Positions 42,756 through 50,471 of a stretch of DNA of 64,000 bases are shown here, piece after piece. Made by a program: the position numbers and the translations under genes. Position 1 is the first letter of the stretch, and each line of letters opens with the position of its first letter. This stretch comes from Bin87 sp965204905 (GTDB taxonomy: Bacteria > Chloroflexota > Dehalococcoidia > Lucifugimonadales > UBA3495), in NCBI GenBank assembly GCA_965204905.1, contig OZ242042.1:2418001-2482000 (forward strand), written 5' to 3'. The notes under the pieces are model-generated. The model saw nothing but the letters and a program-made list of their open reading frames with translations. It searched no databases and was not told the origin of the DNA.

Positions 42756-43147
42756 TAGTCGTATTCCTTATTCAAAATGCCATCAACCCAAATGTCCAAC
42801 GTTTCGTCATCAGGCATATCGGGATGCTCGAACTCCAGCGGGTTGAATTGCCGCGAACGCACCAACTTCACGTCGCTCGCTGTGCCGAACGGAGTTTGAG
42901 GTCGCTCGAGAATTCGTACACTCTCAACGGCAGTGGCGCGGACGAGCCCGTCTGAAGTGATCCGGCGAACGCCGGTTACTGCCACGTACTGACGCGCGGC
43001 GGCGCGCATCGTTTCAGCCAAGTCCTCGGTGAACTCCAGTCGCAGGATACCCAGCGGAGAGTGCAGTTGAGCAGAGAGGTCAGCCCAGTTGACTTCCAGC
43101 AACCGGCCGCGTTCGGTAACTTTTTTGGGTTCGTCGGCCACGTGCAT
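42755..43147 (-). CDS. Protein upstream of the PIN toxin, candidate antitoxin
   Basis: A 130-aa protein from ATG 43147 (ATG 43150 also possible). It is longer than usual VapB antitoxins and shows no AbrB, RHH or Phd motif by eye. It has a basic N-terminus (EPKKVTERGRLLEVNW), a helical middle (EFTEDLAETMRAAARQYVAV) and an acidic C-terminus (MPDDETLDIWVDGIL). Position and 1-bp overlap suggest it neutralises the PIN protein; that is inference. Confidence 0.5.
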   Translation of the reverse strand: MHVADEPKKVTERGRLLEVNWADLSAQLHSPLGILRLEFTEDLAETMRAAARQYVAVTGVRRITSDGLVRATAVESVRILERPQTPFGTASDVKLVRSRQFNPLEFEHPDMPDDETLDIWVDGILNKEYD

Positions 43148-43211
43148 CACTTTTCGTCAAAATAACAGGGCCGTCACCAATTTAGACGGCCCTGCATATA
43201 CCCTGCGGCAG

Positions 43212-44090
43212 TCAGTGGTGGGCCAGGCCGATGGCGTGGAGCAAGGCGTGCTTCACCTCCACCGGCGCGACGCTGGCGCGGAAGTCTGCCGAGGCGTACA
43301 CGTCGCCGATGACGTCCACGCCGGCCGCGCTGATATCCTCGCTGAGGCGCGAGGTGGCGTCAGCGATGCTGTCCATGGTCAGCGTGGTGCCGGTTAGCGC
43401 CTGTTCCACGGCGGCGGCTTTCACCGGCCGGGGCGTCAGTCCGCCCACCGCCACTGACGCGGCGGTGCAGCGATCACCGTCCATGGTTACCACCACCGCG
43501 CCGCCGACCACCGCGTAGAAGCTGGCCGGATGGGCCATCTTGGCGTACTCGGCGCGCTGGTTGGCGGCCAGCACGGGGACGCTCACCGTGGTGATAAGCT
43601 CATCCTCCGCCAGTCCGGTGGTGAAGGCATCCTCGACAAAGTCGCCCGCCGCGATAGTGCGGCTGCCGCTCGGCCCCTGCACCGATACGTTAGCGCCCAG
43701 GGCCGTCAGCACGGTGGCCCAGTCGGACGCGGGGTCGGCGTGGGCCAGGTTGCCGCCGATGGTGCCGCGGTTACGGACGGCAGGGTCGCCGATTCCGCCG
43801 GCGGCTTCCGCGAGCAGACCATTGGCCTGCTGCACCTCGGCGGACGCGGCGATTTCGGCGTGAGTGGTAAGAGCGCCGATGTTGATGTGGTCGCCGGCAA
43901 CCGTGATGCCCCGCAGTCCGCCGATGCCACCGATGTCGATTACGACCTCGGGCCGGGCCAGGCGGAACCGCATCAACGGAATCAGGCTGTGCCCGCCGGC
44001 CAATAGCTTGGCGCCGGGGTTTTCCGAGAGCAGTCGGACGGCGTCGGCGATGGAACCGGCCTTCCGGTATTCAAACTCTGCTGCAAACAT
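43212..44090 (-). CDS. FAD-binding medium subunit of a molybdenum hydroxylase
   Basis: A 292-aa CoxM-like protein. FAD-binding segments AKLLAGGHSLIPLMRFRLA and NRGTIGGNLAHADPASDWA are present. It passes electrons between the 2Fe-2S subunit and the acceptor. Last gene of the S-L-M operon; the enzyme is xanthine dehydrogenase/aerobic CO dehydrogenase-like. Confidence 0.88.
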   Translation of the reverse strand: MFAAEFEYRKAGSIADAVRLLSENPGAKLLAGGHSLIPLMRFRLARPEVVIDIGGIGGLRGITVAGDHINIGALTTHAEIAASAEVQQANGLLAEAAGGIGDPAVRNRGTIGGNLAHADPASDWATVLTALGANVSVQGPSGSRTIAAGDFVEDAFTTGLAEDELITTVSVPVLAANQRAEYAKMAHPASFYAVVGGAVVVTMDGDRCTAASVAVGGLTPRPVKAAAVEQALTGTTLTMDSIADATSRLSEDISAAGVDVIGDVYASADFRASVAPVEVKHALLHAIGLAHH

Positions 44091-44119
44091 TGCAATCAGT
44101 CCTCCTTGTCCGGAGCCGG

Positions 44120-46537
44120 TCAGTGGTTGTGGCCATGACCATGATCGTGACCGTGGTCATGCCCGTGGCTGTGTCCATGTCCGTTGCCGGTGTAGCCCGC
44201 AGCCTGGATGGCGTTCCAGACCCGTTCGGGAGTTAGCGGCATATCCAGGTTGGTCACCCCGATGGGTTTCAACGCATCCATAACTGCGCTGTAGATGGCG
44301 GCGGTGGACGCGATGGTTCCGGTCTCGCCGATGCCCTTCACGCCCAGCGGGTTGTGCGGGGATGGCGTGACCGTCGAGTGAACTTCGATGTCCGGCACGA
44401 GATGGGCGCGCGGTATCGCGTAGTCCATCATCGAGCCGGTGAGCAGTTGTCCGTTGTCGTCGTACACGGCGCCTTCCCACAGGGCTTGTCCTGCGCCCTG
44501 TACCACGCCGCCGTGTACCTGTCCCTCGACGACCATGGGGTTGATCTGGGGGCCGCAGTCGTCAACGGCGACGTAGCGGTCCAGCGTGATATGGCCGTTG
44601 TCAGGGTCAACGCTGACGATGGCAGCGTGGGCGCCGAAGGGGTAGCTGAAGTTGGGCGGGTCGTAGTAGGTGCTGGCCTCCATGCCCGGTTCGATGCCTT
44701 CCGGTAGGTTCCAGGCGACGTTGGCCTGCAACGCGATGTCCTGGATGCTCTGGGCCCGGTCGGGCGCGCCACGAACGAAGAACTGCCCGTCAGCGTACTC
44801 GATGTCGGCCTCGTCGGCTTCCAGCAGGTGCGCCGCGATGACCCGCGCCTTGTCGCGCAGTTTGCGCATGGTGAGGGCGACGGCGGCCCCGCCGACCACG
44901 GTGGTGCGGCTGCCGTAGGTTCCCCAGCCCATAGGCGTGGTGTCGGTGTCGCCGTGGATTACTTCGACGTCGTCCACGTCAACGCCGATTTCGTCGGCGA
45001 CGATTTGAGCGAAGGTAGTTTCCTCGCCCTGGCCGTGGGGCGACGTGCCGATGAACACGTTGACCTTGCCCGTGGCATAGATGCGCACGGTGGCAGATTC
45101 CCACAGGCCGCCGCCGAACCCGACGGCTCCGGCTACCTGGGACGGGCCGAGGCCGCAGATCTCGCAGTAGCAAGCGATGCCGATGCCTCGGAACGTCCCA
45201 TGCCCGCGTTCGTGGCCCTGGTCGTGCCGGAACTGGTCGTAACCAATATGCCCGAGCAGTTGATCGAGCGCATTGGAGTAGTTGCCGCTGTCGTAGGTGA
45301 TGCCGATGGCAACGTCGCGGTTGTTGTCGAACGGCTCGATCAGGTTGAGGCGGCGAACCTCCACGCTGTCGATACCCACGGCGTCGCCTACCTTGTCCAT
45401 CAACCGTTCCAGCAGGAAGGTGGCTTCGGGACGGCCAGCGCCGCGATAGGCTTCAACCGGCGTGGAATTGGTGAACACTCCGTACACGTCGGCCTTGATG
45501 TTGGCGATGTCGTAGGGGCCGGAGTACATCAGGCCGTGCAGGATGGTGGGGATGCCAGGCGCGGCCGTGGACAGGTAGGCGCCCATACCGGCATATACCA
45601 CGCTGCGCACGGCGGTCACCTTCCCGTCGGCGTTGGCGGCCATCTCCACGTACTCGACGTGGTCGCGGCCGTGGGTAGTAGCCATGTAGTTCTCGGTGCG
45701 GGTCTCGGTCCACTTGACCGGGACGCCGAGCTGCATGGAGCAGAAGGCCGTGATCATTTCCCACGGGTACACGGCGATCTTCGCGCCGAATCCGCCGCCG
45801 ACCTCCGGGGCGATGACGCGGATCTTGTGCTCCGCTATGCCCGTTACCAGGCAGGTTACGAACCGGGCGATGTGCGGGTTCTGCGTGGTGTTCCACAGCG
45901 TCAACTCGCCCATGGCCGGCGACCACGACGCGATGGCGGAGCGGGTCTCCATCGGATTAGGAATCAATTTCTGCTGCCGGATAGTCTCGCTGACGGTTAC
46001 GGCGGCATCGGCGAACGCCGCGTCGGTGTCGCCGCCAGCGGCCACCCAGTGGAACGCCTGGTTGTTGGGCGCGTCCTCATGGAGCTGTGGCGCGCCATCG
46101 CCCAGCGCATCCTCCGGGTTGATGATGGCCGGCAGCGGCTCGTAGTCAACCTCGATCAACTCAAGAGCGTCTTCCGCCTGGTAGCGGTTCTGCGCCACCA
46201 CCACGGCCACAGCGTCGCCAACGTAGCGCACCACGCCGGATGCAATGGCGGGATACGCGACGGCTTTCAGGTCGGAGTCGGGGATGGCCCAGGCGCAGGG
46301 TATCGGATTGAGCACGCCTTCAATGTCTGCGCCCGTGTACACGGCCAACACGCCGGATGCGCTTTTGGCCGCGTCGGTGTTTATGCTGCTGATGCGAGCA
46401 TGAGCATGGGGGCTACGCAGGATGGCGGCGTGTACCATACCGGTTAGCTTGATGTCGTCGGTGTAGGATGCCTGGCCGGTGATCAGGCGCGGATCTTCGC
46501 GCCGCCGGATACCGGAACCGAAAATACGGGTAGTCAT
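44120..46537 (-). CDS. Molybdopterin-binding large subunit of a molybdenum hydroxylase, with His-rich tail
   Basis: 805 aa from ATG 46537. It starts with the family signature GSGIRRREDPRLITGQASYT and has the cofactor region EVGGGFGAKI and GQGEETTFAQIVADE. The active-site loop reads AYRGAGRPE, the form II pattern, not the AYXCSFR of true CO dehydrogenase, so it probably oxidises another substrate such as a purine or aromatic aldehyde. The last 20 residues alternate Gly and His (GHGHSHGHDHGHDHGHGHN), unusual for this family and able to bind Ni, Zn or Cu. Confidence 0.88.
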   Translation of the reverse strand: MTTRIFGSGIRRREDPRLITGQASYTDDIKLTGMVHAAILRSPHAHARISSINTDAAKSASGVLAVYTGADIEGVLNPIPCAWAIPDSDLKAVAYPAIASGVVRYVGDAVAVVVAQNRYQAEDALELIEVDYEPLPAIINPEDALGDGAPQLHEDAPNNQAFHWVAAGGDTDAAFADAAVTVSETIRQQKLIPNPMETRSAIASWSPAMGELTLWNTTQNPHIARFVTCLVTGIAEHKIRVIAPEVGGGFGAKIAVYPWEMITAFCSMQLGVPVKWTETRTENYMATTHGRDHVEYVEMAANADGKVTAVRSVVYAGMGAYLSTAAPGIPTILHGLMYSGPYDIANIKADVYGVFTNSTPVEAYRGAGRPEATFLLERLMDKVGDAVGIDSVEVRRLNLIEPFDNNRDVAIGITYDSGNYSNALDQLLGHIGYDQFRHDQGHERGHGTFRGIGIACYCEICGLGPSQVAGAVGFGGGLWESATVRIYATGKVNVFIGTSPHGQGEETTFAQIVADEIGVDVDDVEVIHGDTDTTPMGWGTYGSRTTVVGGAAVALTMRKLRDKARVIAAHLLEADEADIEYADGQFFVRGAPDRAQSIQDIALQANVAWNLPEGIEPGMEASTYYDPPNFSYPFGAHAAIVSVDPDNGHITLDRYVAVDDCGPQINPMVVEGQVHGGVVQGAGQALWEGAVYDDNGQLLTGSMMDYAIPRAHLVPDIEVHSTVTPSPHNPLGVKGIGETGTIASTAAIYSAVMDALKPIGVTNLDMPLTPERVWNAIQAAGYTGNGHGHSHGHDHGHDHGHGHNH

Positions 46538-46545
46538 AGCGGACT

Positions 46546-47025
46546 TCAGCCTCCTTGCTGGGCAGCAGCGGCGGCCAGAGCGGCCTTGACGATGTTGTTG
46601 TAGCCGGTACAGCGGCACATATTCCCTTCCAGGCCGGCGCGGACTTCCTCAGCCGACGGGTTGGGGTTGCGCTCGATGATCTCGGTCACCGACATGATCA
46701 TGCCGGCGGTGCAGTAGCCGCACTGGAGGCCGTGGTTGTTCCAGAAGGCTTCCTGGACCGCGGTCAGGTTGCCGTCCTCGGCCAGTCCTTCGATGGTAGT
46801 GATTTCGGCGCCGTCGGCCTGCACTGCGAAAGCCGTACATGACTTCATGGTAACGCCGTTCATCTTGACGACGCAGGCTCCGCACTGGCTGGTATCGCAG
46901 CCGATCTTGGTGCCCGTGAGGTTCAGGGTTTCGCGCAGAAAATGTACCAGCAGGATGCGGGGTTCCACATCCGCAGAATGGGAGCGGCCATTCACGTTCA
47001 CCGTGATGGGTACTGTATTGGGCAA
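46546..47025 (-). CDS. 2Fe-2S small subunit of a molybdenum hydroxylase
   Basis: A 159-aa CoxS-like protein. The plant-type cluster site is GTKIGCDTSQCGACVV with a further Cys in MKSCTAFA, and the C-terminal cluster is QCGYCTAGMI with MCRCTGYNNIVKA. It accepts electrons from the molybdenum site. First gene of the operon; the large subunit begins 8 bp after its stop. Confidence 0.92.
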   Translation of the reverse strand: MPNTVPITVNVNGRSHSADVEPRILLVHFLRETLNLTGTKIGCDTSQCGACVVKMNGVTMKSCTAFAVQADGAEITTIEGLAEDGNLTAVQEAFWNNHGLQCGYCTAGMIMSVTEIIERNPNPSAEEVRAGLEGNMCRCTGYNNIVKAALAAAAAQQGG

Positions 47026-47174
47026 GATAACACCTCCTCTGTACAGAACGCAGCGCCCGCAGCGGGACGCGGCGTGAGGCGGCGCCGGTACAAATCAGGT
47101 GTCAAGCGGCGGCGGCCAAACCTCGTTCGGCAGTATAGACGGCAGCCGGGAGGTGGTCAAATACAGGCGCGGCG

Positions 47175-47411
47175 CTATCCGGCGCACTGTGGCGAGCAAC
47201 ATTCAAAGGCGAACAGCCTGCTTACTCCTACTCCGAGAGCCCTGGCGAGGGCGCGAATGCTCTTCAACGACGGATTTCGGACACCGCGTTCAATCCCGGA
47301 AAGATATGTGACGTGTATGCCGGCCCGGTGGGCCAATTCTTCTTGTGTGTAGCCTTGCTGATCGCGCAACCGGCGAACGTGAAGGCCAAAGGCTTGTTGG
47401 TAAGCTTCCAT
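47175..47411 (-). CDS. XRE-family helix-turn-helix regulator
   Basis: A 78-aa protein from ATG 47411; the frame is open another 19 codons upstream. It is essentially one HTH domain: GLHVRRLRDQQGYTQEELAH, AGIHVTYLSGIERGVRNPSL, IRALARALGVGVSRLF. The tail contains CCSPQC. It probably binds DNA as a dimer. It is divergent from the membrane array 635 bp away; targets unknown. Confidence 0.8.
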   Translation of the reverse strand: MEAYQQAFGLHVRRLRDQQGYTQEELAHRAGIHVTYLSGIERGVRNPSLKSIRALARALGVGVSRLFAFECCSPQCAG

Positions 47412-48045
47412 AGTTCCAATCAAATAACTCGTCGTATGTTTCAGATTCGCGCGCATATTTCGCGCCACGACGCAGTTTCGCTATAACGCCGGCAGCGGCG
47501 GCTCAGCGCCGGATGTTTCGGGCCTTTTCCGCCCGCTGTGGCGCAAGTTGGCGCGCCATATCACTCGCGCTCCAGCCGCTGGCGCGGGGACGATTATCAG
47601 AATCGCAGCCACACGCCGGTCGCTGAGGCAAATCGCAAACGCTTGGCAGTCCACCCAGGGCCAGGATTTCCAGATCCCGAGGCGGCTGATAACACTGTTC
47701 ACGCGCCGGCGCATTGCGGCGGCGCTTTGAATCGGATGGCCCTAACAGGGGCCTCGCCCCGCTCGCCCACCTGTACTTGATTCGCGGCGCGTCCGGTTCC
47801 CTTTTCCCAAGGGTTTCAAGCGATTGCAAAGGGGCGAACGCGCTAGCTCTGGGCGCAGTGTTGATCGCCCCAATCGGTGGACGCCAGATAGGTTAGCCGA
47901 ACACAGACTAAATGGTAATAGCCTATCGGCTATGGACGATTTTCTATCATCAAGTGTAATAAAGCATATCATGTTTTCGCTGCGTTGGCATTGGCCGGCG
48001 CAATAATCAGGCGTTGGGTCGTCCGAATTACACAGGATGCCGCTT
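47412..48045. other. 634-bp intergenic region without a supported gene
   Basis: Open frames here lack family signatures and start sites. The right part turns AT-rich (about 47905-47990). It holds a 6-bp palindrome ATAGCC-TATC-GGCTAT (47918-47933) and a long imperfect inverted repeat (47821-47837 against 47865-47876, sharing CGATT and GGGGCGA). TATCAT and TAATAA stretches near 47945-47970 could be the promoter of the following array. Confidence 0.5.
47918..47933. promoter_or_regulatory. Palindrome ATAGCC-TATC-GGCTAT, possible operator
   Basis: A 6-bp inverted repeat with a 4-bp centre in AT-rich DNA about 110 bp before the first gene of the membrane array. The size suits a dimeric HTH regulator such as the XRE protein at 47175-47411, but no binding evidence exists. 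Confidence 0.35.
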
Positions 48046-48630
48046 ATGAAAGGTCAAGTCTTGGACTTCTCGATTCAAACCAACTCGGGGGTAATTGCCA
48101 GCGATGACGGCAGGCGCTACTCCTTCACCGGCGACGGTTGGCAAATCGCAACTCCACCTGAGATTGGGATGCCGGTGGATTTCGATACCAACGCCGGAAC
48201 CGCCATCGACATCTACGCCGCTACCCGCAACGCGCCCCCGGGATCCACTCCAGCCGTCCCGCCTCCGGCTCGGACCCCTGCGGCTACCGTTGTACGAACC
48301 AGGGCAGCGGCGTCTCCGCAAGATCTCGAACGTCGCGGCCGCATTATGAGCATCATTGGCCTCGTTATCGGCGTACCTACGCTTTTCCTTTTCTGGATTC
48401 CGGTATTCGGGTGGACCCTAATGATGGTCGGGTTGGGGCTGTCTATCGCCGGGCTGGTAATGGCGAAGCAACATGGAGGATCGGCTGGGCTAGCCATCGG
48501 AGGCATCGTGTTGAACGCAGTCCCCGTGACTATCTATATGGCTATTGCAGTGACGATCTTCTTAGTCTGGAAGATTATTACAGGGACAATCAGCACGTTG
48601 CTCCCCTTCCTGAAGTGGTTTCCCTTCTAG
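48046..48630 (+). CDS. Cold-shock-like module fused to a helical membrane domain, array member 1
   Basis: 194 aa from ATG 48046; an ATG three codons upstream exists, but this start aligns with the paralogues. Residues 1-59 are the shared module (GQVLDFSIQTNSGVIASDDG, RRYSFTG, GMPVDFDT, IDIYAA), whose spacing resembles a cold-shock/OB fold. A Pro/Ala linker (about 63-95) leads to hydrophobic helices: IMSIIGLVIGVPTLFLFWIP, WTLMMVGLGLSIAGLVMA, AIGGIVLNAVPVTIYM, IAVTIFLVWKIIT. The module would face the cytoplasm. Function unknown. Confidence 0.7.
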   Translation: MKGQVLDFSIQTNSGVIASDDGRRYSFTGDGWQIATPPEIGMPVDFDTNAGTAIDIYAATRNAPPGSTPAVPPPARTPAATVVRTRAAASPQDLERRGRIMSIIGLVIGVPTLFLFWIPVFGWTLMMVGLGLSIAGLVMAKQHGGSAGLAIGGIVLNAVPVTIYMAIAVTIFLVWKIITGTISTLLPFLKWFPF

Positions 48631-48679
48631 TGAACACTCCAACACGATAGTCTCAGGATGAACTGCGAGGAGGTCGCTA

Positions 48680-49240
48680 ATGAGAGGTCAGGTTTTGGAT
48701 TTTTCGGCACAGACCAATGCCGGCGTCATTTCGGGCGACGACGGCCAACGGTACTCGTTTGCCAGCGTGGATTGGCATGCATCCAACGCACCACAGGTAA
48801 GTATGAGGGTGGATTTTGAACCTAGCGGCAACACTGCCACCGATATCTATGCCGTGGGCAGTGCCGGTGCGGCCGCTCCTTCCACCGCCGCGCCTGCTGC
48901 GGCACCACGGGCCAACAGTTCCGCGTCCACGATGGGAGTCGCCGGGATGATTGTAGGTTTGCCGGCGCTAATTTTGTTCTGGGTTCCGGCATTTGGCTGG
49001 ATCCTGATGGTGGCAGGATTGGGACTGTCCGTGGCCGCCCTGGTAATGGGCAAGCAGAAAGAGGAGCAAGTGGGGTTCGCGAAGGCTGGCGTCGTGTTGA
49101 ACTCCATTGCGTTGACTATCACCACTTTCGTTACGACGGTAACCGCCATACTCACCGGCTTTCTTTCGAAATCGATCTGGGGATTGATCGAGCAATGGAC
49201 CGGTCCCATTTCTCCCGTCATCAAGTGGTTCATTGCGTGA
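48680..49240 (+). CDS. Cold-shock-like module fused to a helical membrane domain, array member 2
   Basis: 186 aa, GAGGAGG before ATG. Module at 1-59 (GQVLDFSAQTNAGVISGDDG, QRYSFAS, MRVDFEPS, TDIYAV), Ala/Pro linker, then helices MGVAGMIVGLPALILFWVPA, WILMVAGLGLSVAALVMG and AGVVLNSIALTITTFVTTV. The membrane part is clearly homologous to member 1 (LILFWVPAFGWILM against LFLFWIPVFGWTLM). 49-bp gap after member 1. Confidence 0.7.
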   Translation: MRGQVLDFSAQTNAGVISGDDGQRYSFASVDWHASNAPQVSMRVDFEPSGNTATDIYAVGSAGAAAPSTAAPAAAPRANSSASTMGVAGMIVGLPALILFWVPAFGWILMVAGLGLSVAALVMGKQKEEQVGFAKAGVVLNSIALTITTFVTTVTAILTGFLSKSIWGLIEQWTGPISPVIKWFIA

Positions 49241-49270
49241 AGCGCTGCCGAACCCGCAAGGTGTCCTAGA

Positions 49271-49798
49271 ATGAAAGGTCAAGTACTGGACTACTCAATT
49301 CAGAATAACTCCGGCGTCATATCCGCCGACAACGGCCAGCGATATTCGTTTACCGGCGGCGGTTGGCAAGCATCCAATCCCCCCAGCGTAGGGATGCACG
49401 TCGATTTTCAACCCAACGGCGACGCTGCCATAGGAATCTACGCCGTGCCTGGAGCTAACTCCGCTTCCTCGGCCGCGTCTGGCACCAATGCCAAGATCTC
49501 CACAATGGGCATTGTTGGGATGAGCGCCGGCCTCCTGGCGATAATTTTCTTCAAGTCAACACTGCTTGGTTTTTTACTGATGGTCGTGGGACTAGGGGCG
49601 TCCGCAGTCGGATTAGTGATCGGCAGGCGGAGAGGGGAACAAGTCGGATTTGCAGTTACCGGTATCGTTTTGAGTTTGATTCCCCTTGCTCTCAACATCA
49701 TCATCGCAACAGCGGTCACCTTGATGCTGAATGCGGATAGTGGAAATTCGGGAGGCATACTGAAGGCAATAGTCAAACAGATATTGCCCTTCTATTAA
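49271..49798 (+). CDS. Cold-shock-like module fused to a helical membrane domain, array member 3
   Basis: 175 aa, weaker ribosome site than member 2. Module 1-59 (GQVLDYSIQNNSGVISADNG, QRYSFTG, GMHVDFQPNG, IGIYAV), short Ser/Ala linker, then helices (TMGIVGMSAGLLAIIFF, LGFLLMVVGLGASAVGLVI, VTGIVLSLIPLALNIIIATA). The aromatic W-x-P membrane motif of members 1-2 is replaced by FFKSTLLG. 30-bp gap after member 2. Confidence 0.7.
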   Translation: MKGQVLDYSIQNNSGVISADNGQRYSFTGGGWQASNPPSVGMHVDFQPNGDAAIGIYAVPGANSASSAASGTNAKISTMGIVGMSAGLLAIIFFKSTLLGFLLMVVGLGASAVGLVIGRRRGEQVGFAVTGIVLSLIPLALNIIIATAVTLMLNADSGNSGGILKAIVKQILPFY

Positions 49799-49839
49799 TA
49801 AACGTTAACTGATGAAAGCAAGGTTACAGGAGGATACAA

Positions 49840-50409
49840 ATGACTGGAGAAATTCTCGATTATTCCATTCAAACCAATACCGGCGCCATTTCAGGCGACG
49901 ACGGGAACCGTTACTCGTTCACCAGCGTAGGCTGGCAGGAACAGGGCGCTCCCCGTCCGGGGATGCGCGTGGATTTTGAAGCGAACGGCAACGTCGCCAT
50001 TGGAATCTACAGCGAGTCCCGAATTGGCGGCGCAGCTCCCGCCAACAGCCCCGCGACCCAGGGAGCAACAATCCTGCAAATGGAAGTGGCTTCATCCTGG
50101 TATCGCATCGCAGCCTGGTTCCTCGAGGTCATACTTTCAGTCCTCACTCTCGGTATCGGCTACCTCATCTGGCTGGTGATTGTGATGGCTCAGGGGCAAA
50201 CTCCAGCGAAGCAGATGCTGGGATTGCGCGTGGTCCGTCTTGACGGCAGTACCGCCAGTTGGGGGCTGATGTTCGGACGCGGCTGTTGCAAGTTTCTCAC
50301 CAGTTGGATCCCCTTGGTCATAGTCAGCTTTGTAATGATGCTGGCGGACGACCAATCCCGCGCCATTCACGACCGCATGGTAGGGACGTTGGTAGTGCGC
50401 AACCGATAA
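49840..50409 (+). CDS. Cold-shock-like module fused to an RDD membrane domain, array member 4
   Basis: 189 aa, AGGAGG before ATG. Module 1-59 (GEILDYSIQTNTGAISGDDG, NRYSFTS, GMRVDFEANG), linker, then an RDD domain: SSWYRIAAWFLEVILSVLTL, GYLIWLVIVMAQGQTPAKQM, LGLRVVRLDG, and the RDD-type end DDQSRAIHDRMVGTLVV. RDD domains are membrane modules with roles proposed in ion or solute movement. The module is the same as in members 1-3, the membrane part is unrelated. Confidence 0.75.
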   Translation: MTGEILDYSIQTNTGAISGDDGNRYSFTSVGWQEQGAPRPGMRVDFEANGNVAIGIYSESRIGGAAPANSPATQGATILQMEVASSWYRIAAWFLEVILSVLTLGIGYLIWLVIVMAQGQTPAKQMLGLRVVRLDGSTASWGLMFGRGCCKFLTSWIPLVIVSFVMMLADDQSRAIHDRMVGTLVVRNR

Positions 50410-50471
50410 CCGGCGCCCCGGTGTTCGCGCGCCAGATAATTCTCAATCCGACGTCAGTATCACAGGTGAAC

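Noticed and set aside
44828..46447. Very long plus-strand frame (539 codons) opposite the molybdenum hydroxylase gene
   Set aside because: Antisense shadow of a strongly supported gene; composition (His/Val/Gly-rich) shows no domain. The same applies to 17333-19162, 11309-12646 and 34684-36039.
47503..47829. Minus-strand open frame of 108 codons in the gap before the array
   Set aside because: Pro/Arg-rich composition typical of chance frames in high-GC DNA, no ribosome site, no recognisable motif.
47821..47876. Fourth copy of the 24-bp palindrome family
   Set aside because: It shares GGGGCGA/TCGCCCC arms, but the centre is 27 nt instead of 8, so it does not fit the fixed layout.
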